A stretch of 64,000 nucleotides of DNA from assembly GCA_009746045.1 (NCBI GenBank), contig RPFO01000645.1, positions 1,785,086 to 1,849,085 on the forward strand. The letters run 5' to 3'. This stretch comes from Mesostigma viride. Its lineage: Eukaryota; Streptophyta; Mesostigmatophyceae; Mesostigmatales; Mesostigmataceae. Below, piece by piece: positions 34,739-47,200 of this stretch (positions within the stretch are counted from its first letter, which is position 1; every line of letters starts with the position of its first letter). The position numbers were made by a program, and so were the translations under genes. The notes below the pieces were generated by a model. It worked only from the letters and a program-made list of their open reading frames with translations. It had not been told where the DNA came from and made no database searches.

Positions 34739-34782
34739 TACGGCCGCGGCCAAAGTTTTCGGGCTTCGTAAATCGTAGTTAC

Positions 34783-35033
34783 TAGTAGGGGAGTCCCAAA
34801 GGAACATTTAAGACTTGGTAGCACCGACCAACAAACTATATAACCCCACGTGGATCAGGCCGCGACCAATAATAAGGGCTTCTAACAGTCGGTTGATGAA
34901 GTACAAGTTTCAAGTGCTGCCTTCTTGGAAACCTCATAACTTTCTCAATACTGATCCAAAAGTCCTCGAATAAAAGCCAAACGTTCACAAAACAAAGGAT
35001 GTAACATGCAACAAATCATTTCTGCTTGTTACA
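34783..35033 (-). mobile_element. 3' LTR fragment of a minus-strand LTR retrotransposon
   Basis: Reverse complement starts TGTAACAAGCAGAAATG at 35033 and follows the LTR at 29658 closely for about 250 bp, then the match ends near a CTAGTA motif. It directly follows a polypurine tract and a decayed pol on the minus strand, as expected for a 3' LTR. The rest of this LTR is missing or replaced next to the TIR element. Confidence 0.72.
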
Positions 35034-35048
35034 TATCTCCCCCTCAAG
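35034..35048 (-). promoter_or_regulatory. Polypurine tract
   Basis: Minus strand CTTGAGGGGGAGATA ends immediately before the TGTAAC of the LTR. This is the standard plus-strand primer position of LTR retrotransposons. Confidence 0.7.
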
Positions 35049-38000
35049 ATTGGAACCACCATTTCCAAAGATCAACTACTAGCTCCTTGAGGAGAAGTGA
35101 CACTTGTAACAGAAATCCACCATCTCTTGGGAAAAGCAGATGGGTTTTTACATCCCTGAAGCCATGGCCTCCTGTCTCATAAACATCTAGTCAGAGGTAC
35201 TGGGGAGAAGAAAAGTCACTTCCTAATCTACTCTAGAACCAGATAAGCATAGCAATACTGGAAGCCATCCCATCAGCATTCTGGAATTCGATCTGGAGCT
35301 CTGGACTGGAACATCAGAACTGGACTGGAGCCATGCATCATCATCCATCCTGGAATCTGCCCCACGACCCACCATAAATCCATCAAGCTCCCTCACACAA
35401 CCGTCCATGCAGACCTCCAGCCAGTGACATGTGAAGCTCAGTAGCACCAAGGTGGATTTCAACCTCCAGCATGAATTATATACTAATGGCCTGGTACAAG
35501 AAGACGTGCAGGACATGCATGAACCATGAAAGTGTCCTAATCATACCTGGAATGAAGCCCTAGGAGAACAACTCCATCTGTCGAGGGTACAACACAGAAG
35601 TCACTGTCCATGTGCCATCCAGGCTGAGATCCCCTCAACCATCCTCAGAAACTGGTCACTAAAATCTGGATGTCATCTCATGCAGCTCAGTCCAACCAAA
35701 CTCCCACCAGAGTCCATCCCACTCAACTCAGATCCCCGTCGGATTCAATGAGTCCACATGTATCCAGGAAGGAGTAAACAGGATCAAGGCACCTAAGCCA
35801 AACAAGGTGAGGCCACTCCATGTTCTGGGACACCACCCTCCCTCAGCTATGACTTATGAGTCCACGGATGAAAGACAAGCCTGACATTCCCAGGGATAAC
35901 CGTTCATCCACAGGGATCCATGCCACGAAATACTCAGACAGCTCTCACTGCTTGATCAGGGCAGGAAGCAGATTGTCATGTAGCAAGGCTAACCCTCTAT
36001 CTATACAGCGACCCCCCCATAACTTACTGGGCTGCCAGGGTCCAAGGCTCATCAAAGCTAGTCAACACTGCACACCCAAAGATCCCAGCCCTTCTCAAGG
36101 GAACAGGTAGTCAGGGACAGATGTTGTATCACCACAACAAAGAGTGGCAGGTAACAGAGCCATTATAAATCCCCAATCCATCCCAACTGGGGACCTCGAT
36201 CCCTCAGACCACCATTTTCCCCTTTCCACCTCCTCAGCCAGTTCCTTCACATGCAGGCTATACAGTATACCATCCCCCATTTTGTCCATCCCTTCCCTTG
36301 GGCCCAAACACTGGGAACTGCTCCACCATGTGAGCCATCTCAGGCCAGTTCCTGTTGACCTACACCACCATGCAAGTCTCAGAGGCACCCTTCACCATCT
36401 GGGCAGCCAAGCGACTGCACGACCCTGGATAGGAGAGGGTCACCACAGAATGACTCTCTGGGTCCAACACCCACCCTGAAGACGTCTTGTGTCTGCACAC
36501 CCACGAGTTGTACGCCCACCAAAACTGCAGGAAGGCCTTCTTGACATGCAACAGACCACTTAGCACCTAGCAAAAGCACCAGCATCCGCAGGGGTGTCAG
36601 ACGGACCTTTACAAAACAGGCTAGAGGTCTCCAAGGGGAAACACCCTCTGACAGAGCTGGAATGAGAAGGGGTCCAATCAAAAGTCCCCCTAGCTGCTGG
36701 ACTGACAGCTCCAACGGCTCCAGATAAGAAGCCTCCTCAACACCTGCTGGCTGGAACTGAGAGCCATGCTGGAACCTCCCTCCACATACATGGGCCACCA
36801 TCATGTAGCACCTTGTAAGGCATCTGTCCTAACCTGATAACTAGGCAGATCAGGGTTGGGACCTACTAACACCGGGGCAGACGTGAGCTTCTGCTGCAGC
36901 CAGTCAGAGGCCTGCTGACACCCTTCAGTCCACTCAAACTGGAACGAGGAAACGTCAACCGCGCCACAGATGGAAGTGCGCAGTCACCAATTAAGAGGCC
37001 GGAGCAAGTCTAGCAGGAAGACATCGCCAACAGGGTCGCCTCTGGAAGAACAAGGGTATCTCAGGCGTACGCCCATGATGAAGAGAGGCTGTGGACAGGG
37101 TTGTACGTCACCGGCGGGTACCCTTCAGCAGCTAGGTTGGGAAGATGCCACAAAGGACAGCCAAAATAACCCACCAATGGCCTGGCAGCGTAACCAGGAT
37201 ACCACATAGTCAGGGATTTATGAGGTGACACAGAAAAGATGCCATGAACTGAAAATCCCAGGGTCACTGTCTCCACGCTATGATCCTCATAGATCTCATC
37301 CCCACCAGAACAAAATTTCCCCCCTTCCAGTCGCACCAAAGGAGTGAGAGTGAGGTAAAGCCACATCTCCTTAGTAGCTAGTACAACTCAAACCCATAGC
37401 GAGTGGCCTATTATAATCACAAGGCGCACTACTTCTCCATAAGATGCCTGGGAAAACCATCCACCGCCTTGAGAGGGGTAGCAGAAGATCAGGAGTGCTT
37501 CACCAGCATTATGAACATTATGCCCCAACTTGTAAATCGTAGCACATGCTATACCCCCATGCAGGGGTTAGATGCAGCCCAATCCCCTTCACGCCCACTC
37601 TGGTCTCCACACAAATCCCCCTTCAGCATAACTGGTAAACTGGGGACTACCAGTATGCCTAGTAATTCCACCCCTCTGCTTAGAATAAGCTGTAATAATC
37701 CTGGTATCAGCTTCCCAAGATTGACAGCATAACATAGCAGGAACAAACGCCATGGGATCTACGCATAAAGAAAGACAGAGGCCCAGCCAACCAGAGAAGG
37801 GTGGGGGAGGCAAGTCTCTCAGCCCACTATAAACCAATGGTGGCCTACAGGGTCACTCTATTAAGACGTCCTATGCACCTCATGACTAAAGATGGGGTGG
37901 GCACTATAGATAGCAAAGTGTCCAAGACAGAGTTGCATACAAGGCAGCTTGAGAGCAGACTGAAAGCAATCACCAATCAGCCAACTGATGTGCCCAAGCT

Positions 38001-38500
38001 TGGCAGGGCCCCAACAACAACGTCATCCCCCGCAACCGTCCAGGTGGCACTACCATGCAAGGTAATGTGGGCCTTGGGATCAAAGGAGCCCAAGACACGG
38101 GTGCACAAGTAGGACAGCGTACATAAGGGTATGCTGGATGAGGACGTACGTGGACGAGGCTCATGCAAGATGAAGACGAGGCGGTCGATGACGTCGGGGA
38201 GACTTTGTACCATTCTAGTCGGCATTTAGCAAGACACCGAGCATTAAAACTACGGAGGGTACAAGGCGCCATGCACAAGACGAAGTTTTCTGGCATGTTT
38301 GGGTACCCCTGAAATTGGAAAATTAAGCTGGGTTCGACATTCTGTATGAACATTGTATTGACGAAGAAGATAAAGGAAAAAGTAGGAGATAGATCGAGTA
38401 TGTTGCATGAATCTAACACATTGTGTCTCAATGCGTACAACTTACCAGAAGTGCAGCCGTGTGCTGGTTCAACGATCATGCAAGGATTAGTCGCGAGCCA
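35049..38500 (-). pseudogene. Decayed Ty3-like pol/internal region
   Basis: On the minus strand around 36965-36785 one frame reads FQFEWTEGCQQASDWLQQKL, then TSAPVLVGPNPDLPSYQVRT, then DALQGAT and a stop. This is the RT-RNase H connection of Ty3-type elements (FxWTxxCQxAFxxLKxxLTSAPVL...TDAS). The remaining 3.4 kb has only short broken frames (for example 36095-36388, 36379-36804, 37970-38479, minus) without clear domains. It lies upstream of the polypurine tract and LTR on the same strand, giving a coherent but dead element; its 5' LTR was not found. Confidence 0.6.
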
Positions 38501-39186
38501 AACCTTGTTAGGACGCTATCACATATGATGAAGACTGGCCACTAGTTGTCTGCATGGTTGGCAGGAGAAAACCAAATTCCTGCATGGTTAGCAGGAGAGT
38601 GTACTATGGAAGGGGTCTGGACTATCCCCGTGCGCAATCTGCTTTTGAGATCATGGTAGCGCCATAGTTGGGTGACCACTCACTGCATGTGATTGCACGT
38701 GCCATAGAGCGAGCGCTATTATAGTCATGGACGCCGGCCATCCTCGACTATGAGGTGCGACGCCCTCCGCGTAACCACAATGACTTGGATGATGACACCC
38801 TCATTGAGAAAGTCTTACAAGACCGCAATAACAAGGCGCGACAGAAACGCCCTATTGACACTATTAGGGTGGACAGCCGGCGATAGCGAGTCTCATGAGT
38901 CTGAACTGGAGTAGAAAAACCAGCACATATGTGAATGCAGGAATGCCGTGCGTGCCATGGGATGACGGATGTGATTTCATGAGGTCCATGTGAAACCAGT
39001 ATGCATGTCTAGCGGATATAGTGTGTTTTGATGAGACACACAGCTTCAGCATAAAAACTTTACCTGGGTGACTTAAAATTTCTGTGTAAATATTTTTAAA
39101 TAAAAAACTAAGTTTTTTGGCGGAAAATCCTGAAACGAGAAACGAGAAAAATGCACCTTGAGCCAATCGTAGAAAACGTCAAACTG
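38501..39186. other. Non-coding stretch
   Basis: No gene supported. A short plus-strand frame at 38733-38886 (containing DLDDDTLIEKVLQDRNN) ends in a stop and has no recognised domain. Confidence 0.4.
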
Positions 39187-39394
39187 TTTACCCCGACTGT
39201 ACCACTGTAGTGTCGGGGTAAAATGGGGTAAAATTGGCTCTTTTTTCAGGCTTTTTTAGCAAATTTAGCAAATTAGCAAATTAGCGGAAGGCGGGGGCCG
39301 AGATTAATTAATAGGTACCTTGAAATTAATAAACCAAGTGGCATGACTCTATCGAGATATATGTTTGGACTGGGGACAACCTAGTCGGGGTAAA
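39187..39394. mobile_element. Small TIR element (MITE-like, 208 bp)
   Basis: TTTACCCCGACT at the left end and AGTCGGGGTAAA at the right end are perfect 12-bp inverted repeats. A further inverted copy (GTCGGGGTAAAA) lies at 39214 and forms a hairpin with the left end. No coding capacity and no clear TSD. Confidence 0.5.
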
Positions 39395-39461
39395 ATAACC
39401 CGAAACCAATCACTGTGTAAGCACTGGATATCAGCGCGCGCCAATATGTAGGCGTCACACC

Positions 39462-40890
39462 TACAGCTAGCTTAAGTGGCCCTAACCCCTATGAAGGCTT
39501 CATAACATCCCCCCACCCTGTAACCACTATTCTCCACCTGTATATTCTCCACGGTGACTGCTACCGCCTCTTAACATATAACGAACTGGCTGCCTGGGTC
39601 CCCAATATGCCTACTTATGCTGCCTGGGCTGCGCTAGTACAAGCCATACCCCCACGCTGGCACACACTCATGACTTCTCCCCGTGCCCCCTATAAAGCTG
39701 GTGAATGGTGCTGCTTTTGTCCATACAGCACGACCGCAACATGCTCGGGGAAGGTGGTCGCAGAACTCCCCCTTGGAACCCTGCACGTTCAACTACTGGC
39801 GCCGCTGAGCGGCCACAATGGCTGTCTGGCTCAACTTACAACTGCAGTGGTGCTCCTCCCCACCCAGCTATGCCACCGGATTCGGGTTGTACCTTGGTCC
39901 CTAGAACAGTCATGTGTATACCAACCCAACCCCAACCTTCCAGACGCTGCTATTATTTGGCTACATGTGGGATCAACTCGCCTGGACATGTTGTCATTGG
40001 ATCCAGTGGAATTTGGCTGGGTGCTAAATCAGGGTGACAGCAGAATTGTAAAAGGCCTTTACGAGTACACGGCAGAGTGGGGCTACACAATGCTCCGGCA
40101 TAAAAACCATCAATTCCACCCCGGACGGACACGCTGGGGTGCTACTGAGTGGCCTGGCCACACCTGGGTCCGCAACATCACCCTCGCCGCTGACCACCCG
40201 CTGATTGATCGCCGCGCGACCGACGTACAACACCTCTTGATGCACCGATCCATCGGGGTCGGGGAGATCCTCCACCGGCGATTTCACCACCCTGCTACTT
40301 GTTTATGTACCCACCCCACTGAAACTGTGGAACACCGATTTTTATGGTGTAACCTCCAGGGAGTTTGGACCTGGTTGATTGGTTTATGGGCAGCCTGGAC
40401 ATCTGAGCCTATCATACCGGTGTCTACCCGCTCAATTATCTTTGGCATCACTGGCACCCCTGGCCTTGAGCTCACCTTTTCACAACAAGCGTGGATATGG
40501 CTCCGCACATGCATGTTATATACAATCTGGACGGTGCGAAACGATGTGGTGTTCAATAGGCGCACAGTTTTCGACAAAGCTGGGGTTCTCTCACGCTTCA
40601 TTTACCTATGGAACTCCGGCATGCGACGCTACTGGATGGTTGCAAATGAACAAAACAAAATCTGGGACCCTGGCGCGGACCAGGATAAGCCCAGCCCACT
40701 TGAGATCTTTCATGACCTCATGGGCAAAAACAGGATCTTTACCCACATGCCCAATGACAACCCATTAGAAGTCCAGTGGCTTCCGTGGTCTAGTAAGGCT
40801 CCGTTTTAGCCACTGACATCTTGACACCCTAGGCTTAGCAGGGATTAATTACTGGCTATATTTGGAATAAACGTACACCTATTTACCTGG
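39462..40890 (+). mobile_element. 5'-truncated LINE, recent insertion
   Basis: 1429 bp between perfect 19-bp TSDs, containing the C-terminal part of a LINE ORF2. The 5' end falls inside the ORF (the frame is open from the left TSD onward), as expected from incomplete reverse transcription. No poly(A) is seen at the 3' end, so the tail is absent or of another kind. Intact TSDs and ORF point to youth. Confidence 0.85.
39607..40809 (+). CDS. LINE ORF2 C-terminal region with zf-RVT domain
   Basis: 400 codons from an internal Met; the same frame is open back through 39462, giving segments such as TILHLYILHGDCYRLLTYNE upstream. Around 40290-40375 is a reverse-transcriptase-associated zinc-binding (zf-RVT) motif: CLCTHPTETVEHRFLWCNLQ, followed by WTWLIGLW. 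Then comes the tail typical of that family, MLYTIWTVRNDVVFNRR. The polymerase itself is missing, so this is a fragment without activity of its own, although the frame is undamaged. Confidence 0.75.
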   Translation: MPTYAAWAALVQAIPPRWHTLMTSPRAPYKAGEWCCFCPYSTTATCSGKVVAELPLGTLHVQLLAPLSGHNGCLAQLTTAVVLLPTQLCHRIRVVPWSLEQSCVYQPNPNLPDAAIIWLHVGSTRLDMLSLDPVEFGWVLNQGDSRIVKGLYEYTAEWGYTMLRHKNHQFHPGRTRWGATEWPGHTWVRNITLAADHPLIDRRATDVQHLLMHRSIGVGEILHRRFHHPATCLCTHPTETVEHRFLWCNLQGVWTWLIGLWAAWTSEPIIPVSTRSIIFGITGTPGLELTFSQQAWIWLRTCMLYTIWTVRNDVVFNRRTVFDKAGVLSRFIYLWNSGMRRYWMVANEQNKIWDPGADQDKPSPLEIFHDLMGKNRIFTHMPNDNPLEVQWLPWSSKAPF

Positions 40891-40909
40891 AATATGTAGG
40901 CGTCACACC

Positions 40910-41299
40910 AGGCTGGTATCAGTGGCATAAGCCTGGCATAATCAGCAATAATTGTGGGCTGTTGTGGTGACACTTGGCAGCAAATTTGGCGTGTAATCGA
41001 TTATGTGAACCTTTTAAGGGCCAACTCACACGGTGTGGCGTGGGACACAACAACAACAACAACAACAACGTGACAATGCGCTGTTAAACGAGTTGGACAG
41101 CGGCCATGTTGGATGGGGCTCGTCTTATCCGCAGCAACAGCGGGAACGACGTCCCCGTTTAAACCGTGCAATTCTCCTGATCACCCGGGCTGGCGCCGGC
41201 GGCCCCAGCTCTATCTCCAGCCATATCGATAATAATGCCAGCTGCCTGTGCAGCTTTTGCTTGCCTATCCACTAGAAATGGATTTGCCCGGCATTCAAT
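40910..41299. other. Flank before the synthetase
   Basis: No gene supported. A short (ACA)n repeat lies at 41045-41069. In the synthetase frame a TAG stop lies about 25 bp before 41300, and no A-domain sequence is seen upstream. Confidence 0.5.
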
Positions 41300-44200
41300 T
41301 TGCGAAACCGGCGAATTCCGGGACTTGTCCAGGTGGATGCATTGATGGACGCGGCTCGGCGCAAGCTCCCCAGCTACATGGTTCCCTCGGCGGTGGTGGC
41401 CCTGGAGAGGTTTCCGGAGAACGTCTCAGACAAGGTGGACGCGAGGGCACTTCCCGCAGTGGATCTGAGTACCAGCGGCGGTCGCGAGTATGTAGCGCCT
41501 CGGAGCGTGTACGAGGCGCGCGTGCAGGCCGTGTGCCAAGACGTGCTGGGTGTGGCATCGCTGAGTGTGCTGGCGAGTTTCCACGAGTTTGGCATCGACT
41601 CGCTGATGGCCATGGCACTTGTGCATCAGATGCAGGAGCGACTGCCTGAGTTCCCTGGGGCGGGGGAAGGCCTGCGGGTGACCACGGTGTTGTCAAACCC
41701 AAGCGTTGCGGAGCTGGCAGCGGCGATGACGTGTGGGAGGCAGGTGACGCGGGCGTATGCGATGGAGCCACCATTGCAGCCCTTCCATGAAGACGTGCCC
41801 ACAGGCGTGCTGCCTCCCGTCTCGTATGGGCAGGAGCAGATGCTGGTATTGCACCAGCTGGACCCGACCAGCCCTGCCTACAACATGGTGCTCTGGTGGA
41901 GTGTGGTTGGACATGTGGATGTCCACATATTACAGCGGAGCTTGCAGGTGGTGGTGGGACGACATGAAGCGCTTCGGACCCATTATGCGATGCCAGCAAT
42001 GCAGGCAGCGTCCCAGGGTGCATCAGGGGCTGTCCAGGTGGTTGTGCCTCCTGATGACTTTGTCCTCCCATTTGAGGTGGTGGATGCAGGGGATGGCGAC
42101 CAAGGGCTGTGGGCCTCACTCCACAAGGAGGCCTCGACGCCTTTCGACCTGTACACAGGGCCCCTGGTGCGGTGCCTGCTGGTAAAGAGGGGTGACCGCT
42201 CCAGTGCCCTCATGGTGAACATGCACCATTCCGTGAGTGATGGCCGATCAGGGGTGCTGCTCATGCGTGAGCTCTGCCACAGCTACTCGTCGATTATGAA
42301 AGGTGGCGAGTTGTGCTTGCCCCCATTACCAGTGCAGTACCGTGACTATGCGGTGTGGCAGCGGCGTTGGTTGGAGGAGACGGGCGAGATGGCTGCCCAG
42401 CTGGCATACTGGAAGGGCCACCTGGCAGACGCACCCCAACTCCTGGAACTGCCAACCGACAAGCCGAGGCCGAGGGTGCAGTCCTTTCAAGGCGACTGCC
42501 TGGAATTCACCTTGGAAAAGAGGGTGGTTCAGGCGCTGAAAGCGCTCGCACAGGAATGTGGCGCGACCTTCTTCATGGTCATGCTGACTCTTTGGGCGGC
42601 TCTGCTGGGCCGTTGCAGCCGGCAGGATAAGGTGGTGGTGGGCACGCCCTGGAATGGGCGCAACAAGTCAGAGGTGCAGCACCTGATCGGGTATTTCATC
42701 AACCCACTGGCCCTCTGTGTGGATGTGGACCGCGCGCTGCCCTTTGCCCGCATGGTGCAGCGCGTGCGCGATGTTGTCCTGGCCGCCATGGAGCATGCGG
42801 ACGCGCCCTTCCACAAGGTGGTGGAGGCTGTGGGGGCAACCGGGGTGGTTGGCCACAACCCCATCTTCCAGTCCATGGTGGTGCCCAATGAAGTTGTTGG
42901 CATGACTGAGGTGGCACTCGGGCCAGATGCTCGCATCATTCCGGGTCGTCGTATCAAGCGCCACGGCTCTTCCAAGGTGGATGTGAGCCTTGTCCTCTGC
43001 AATGAAGCACAGACGGGCAACCTGACTCTGCTGCTCGAGTACCGGACGGACCTGTGGTGTGAGGCCAGCATGCAGCGGCTGGGCCAGCAGCTGGTGTGCC
43101 TGGCCAGCAGCGCCGTGGCATCCCCCGAGACGCCGGTGGGCCGCCTGCCGATGATGACCGAGGCGGAGCGCAGGCGGGTGGTGGAGGAATGGAACGCGAC
43201 AGACACGGCTTTTGCTTGTGCTGGCAAGTGCTTGCACGAGCTGTTTGACGAGCAGGTGTCTCGCACGCCGGACCACGTGGCGGTTGAGACGGAGACGAAG
43301 CGTGTTACCTACCGTGAGCTGCAGCAAACGGCAGACGCCTTGGCTTGCAGTGTGCGGGATGCCGGCGTGGTGGTTGGTGGCAGGGTTGGCCTGTGCCTCA
43401 AGGGCTGTGTGGAGATGGTGGTGGGTATGCTGGCCATCCTCAAGGCAGGTTGTGCGTACGTGCCGCTGGACCCGGAGTACCCAGCTGAGCGTGTGCAGGG
43501 TATGCTGGCGGATGCTGACGTGAGCATCCTCCTCACGAGCCCGCACCAGCAACCCCCATGGGGTGCTGACACTTTCGCTCTCGTGAAGCAGCTGGAGGTG
43601 CCGCTGACTCCTGCCTATGCCCCTGACCTTCCTGCACAAAAACCCGTCATTCACCGCAAGGTGTTCCCCACCGACCTGGCCTATGTGCTCTTCACATCAG
43701 GCACCACCGGCCGCCCCAAGGGTGTCATGGTGGAGCACCGCAACGTGTGCAACCTGGTGGCGTGCGTGATTGACAGATGCCAGCTGGACGGCAGCAGCCG
43801 CGTGCTGCAGCTGACCAACCCCAGTTTTGATGTGTCGGTGGCCGAGGTGTTTGGGACGCTGGCTGCTGGAGGGACCCTGGTCATGCACCCGCCTGGATCC
43901 GACCTGCAAGACTCGCTTCGCCGCGTCACCTGTGCGTTTGTCGTTCCTTCCGTCCTCTCCGTGTTAAACCCTGCGCACTTCCCGGGCCTCTCCACCCTCT
44001 GCATCGGTGGAGAGATGGTGCCCCTGCACATGGCAACCAGCTGGGCGGCGGGCAGGCGCTGTCTCAATGGCTATGGCCCCACAGAATGCTGCGTCTTTGC
44101 CACCATGGGGCAGATGACAGCCGAGGACCAATCAGTCTCAATAGGTGGTCCTCTTCCAAACGTGCAGGTCTACGTGCTGGATGCCTATCTTCAACCAACA

Positions 44201-47200
44201 CCCATCGGGGTGCCAGGGGAGCTGTACATCGGCGGTGCAGGCGTGGCAAGGGGCTATGCTAACAGGGATGACCTGACCAAGGACAGATTCCTGGACAACC
44301 CATTTGCGGCGGGCAGGCTGTATCAAACTGGAGACTTGGCCAGGTGGCTGCCTGATGGCCGGCTGCAGTGCTTGGGTCGTTTGGACCGGCAGGTGAAGTT
44401 GTACGGGTTTCGCATCGAGTTGGGTGAGGTAGAGAGCGTGCTGGAGGCCTGCCCAGGGGTGGCCAAGGCGGTGGCCATTCTGCAGGATGTGGGCTGTAGC
44501 AGTGATAAACTCGTCTCCTCTAGCAAACGCCTGGTGGCCTACGTGGCCCCTGCCAGTGTCCAGGTGGATGCGTTGATGGACGCGGCTGGGCGCAGGCTCC
44601 CCAGCTACATGGTTCCCTCGGCGGTGGTGGCCCTGGAGAGGTTCCCAGTGACCATCTCGGGCAAGGTGGACGCGAGGGCACTTCCCGCAGTGGATCTGAG
44701 TACCAGCGGCGGTCGCGAGTATGTAGCGCCTCGGAGCGTGTACGAGGCGCGCGTGCAGGCCGTGTGCCAAGACGTGCTGGGTGTGGCGTCGCTGAGTGTG
44801 CTGGCGAGTTTCCACGAGTTTGGCATCAACTCGCTGATGGCCATGGCACTCGTGCACCAGATGCGGGAGCGACTGCCTGAGTTCCCTGGGGCAGGGGAAG
44901 GCCTGCGGGTGACCACGGTGTTGTCAAACCCAAGCGTTGCGGAGCTGGCAGCGGCGATGACGTGTGGGAGGCAGGTGACGCGGGCGTATGCGATGGAGCC
45001 ACCATTGCAGCCCTTCCATGGAGATGTGCCCACAGACGTGCTGCCTCCCGTCTCGTATGGGCAGGAGCAGATGCTGGTATTGCACCAGCTGGACCCGACC
45101 AGCCCTGCCTACAGCATGGGACTCTGGTGGAGTATGGTTGGACACGTGGATGTCCACATATTACAGCGGAGCATGCAGGTGGTGGTGGGACGGCATGAAG
45201 CGCTTCGGACCCATTATGCGATGCCAGCCATGCAGGCAGCGTCCCAGGGTGCATCAGGGGCTGTCCAGGTGGTTGTGCCTCCTGATGACTTTGTCCTCCC
45301 ATTTGAGGTGGTGGATGCAGGGGATGGCGACCAAGGGCTGTGGGCCTCACTCCACAAGGAGGTCTCGACGCCTTTCGACCTGTACACAGGGCCCCTGGTG
45401 CGGTGCCTGCTGGTTAAGAGGGGTGACCGCTCCAGTGCCCTCATGGTGAACATGCACCATTCCGTGAGTGATGGCCTCTCGGGGGTGGTGCTCATGCGTG
45501 AGCTCTGCCACAGCTACTCGTTGATTATGAAAGGTGGCGAGTTGTGCTTGCCCCCATTACCAGTGCAGTACCGTGACTATGCGGTGTGGCAGCGGCGTTG
45601 GTTGGAGGAGACGGGCGAGATGGCTGCCCAGCTGGCATACTGGAAGGGCCACCTGGCAGACGCACCCCAACTCCTGGAACTGCCGACCGACAAGCCGAGG
45701 CCGAGGGTGCAGTCCTTTCAAGGTGACTGCCTGGAATTCACCTTGGAAAAGAGGGTGGTTCAGGCGCTGAAAGCGCTCGCACAGGAATGTGGCGCGACCT
45801 TCTTCATGGTCATGCTGACTCTTTGGGCGGCTCTGCTGGGCCGTTGCAGCCAGCAGGATAAGGTGGTGGTGGGCACGCCCTGGAATGGGCGCAACAAGTC
45901 AGAGGTGCAGCACCTGATCGGGTATTTCATCAACCCACTGGCCCTCTGTGTGGATGTGGACAGCGCGCTGCCCTTTGCCCGCATGGTGCAGCGCGTGCGC
46001 GATGTTGTCCTGGCCGCCATGGAGCATGCGGACGCGCCCTTCCACAAGGTGGTGGAGGCTGTGGGGGCGACGGGCAGCGTGAGTGGCAACCCCATCTTCC
46101 AGTCCATGGTGGTGCCCAACGAAATGGTTGGCATGACTGGGTCGGCACTCGGGCCAGATGCTCGCATCATTCCGGGTCGTCGTATCAAGCGCCACGGCTC
46201 TTCCAAGGTGGATGTGAGCCTTGTCCTCTGCGATGATGCACAGACGGGCAACCTGTCCCTGCTGCTTGAGTACCGGACGGACCTGTGGTGTGAGGCCAGC
46301 ATGCAGCGGCTGGGCCAGCAGCTGGTGTGCCTGGCCAGCAGCGCCGTGGCATCCCCCGAGACGCCGGTGGGCCGCCTGCCGATGATGACCGAGGCGGAGC
46401 GCAGGCGGGTGGTGGAGGAATGGAACGCGACAGACACGGCCTTTGCTTGTGCTGGCAAGTGCTTGCACGAGCTGTTTGACGAGCAGGTGTCTCGCACGCC
46501 GGACCACGTGGCGGTTGAGACGGAGACGAAGCGTGTTACCTACCGTGAGCTGCAGCAAACGGCAGACGCCTTGGCTTGCAGTGTGCGGGATGCCGGCGTG
46601 GTGGTGGGTGGCAGGGTTGGCCTGTGCCTCAAGGGCTGTGTGGAGATGGTGGTGGGTATGCTGGCCATCCTCAAGGCAGGTTGTGCGTACGTGCCGCTGG
46701 ACCCGGAGTACCCAGCTGAGCGTGTGCAGGGTATGCTGGCGGATGCTGACGTGAGCATCCTCCTCACGAGCCCACACCAGCAACCCCCATGGGGTGCTGA
46801 CACGTTCGCTCACCTGAAGCAGCTGGAAATTCCACCGATCACCCGCTGCGCTGCCTCGCCAGCCCCCCCGGCATCAAAGCCTGCTGCTCCCTGCAAAGTG
46901 TCTCCCACTGACCTTGCCTACGTCATCTTTACGTCCGGCACGACGGGCCGCCCCAAGGGTGTCATGGTGGAGCACCGCAACGTGTGCAACCTGGTGGCGT
47001 GCGTGATTGACAGGTGGCAGCTGGACAGCAGGAGCCGCGTGCTGCAGCTGACCAGCCCAAGCTTTGATATGTCGGTCTCGGAAATATTCGGCACGCTATG
47101 CTGCGGCGGCGCGTTGGTAACGTGCCGCCCGCATGACAATCTGCACGGGCGCCTGTGCCTGGCCTCGTTTGCGCGCTTCACGCCCTCCCTGCTGGCCACG

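Larger units (their letters stand above)
39443..40909. repeat. 19-bp target site duplication flanking the LINE insertion
   Basis: AATATGTAGGCGTCACACC at 39443-39461 and identically at 40891-40909. The length and perfection are typical of target-primed reverse transcription, and define the insertion as 39462-40890. Confidence 0.92.

Noticed and set aside
41300-41345. TTG at 41300 or ATG at 41345 as the true NRPS start
   Set aside because: Both lie inside or next to an adenylation domain cut in half; neither would give a sensible N-terminus.
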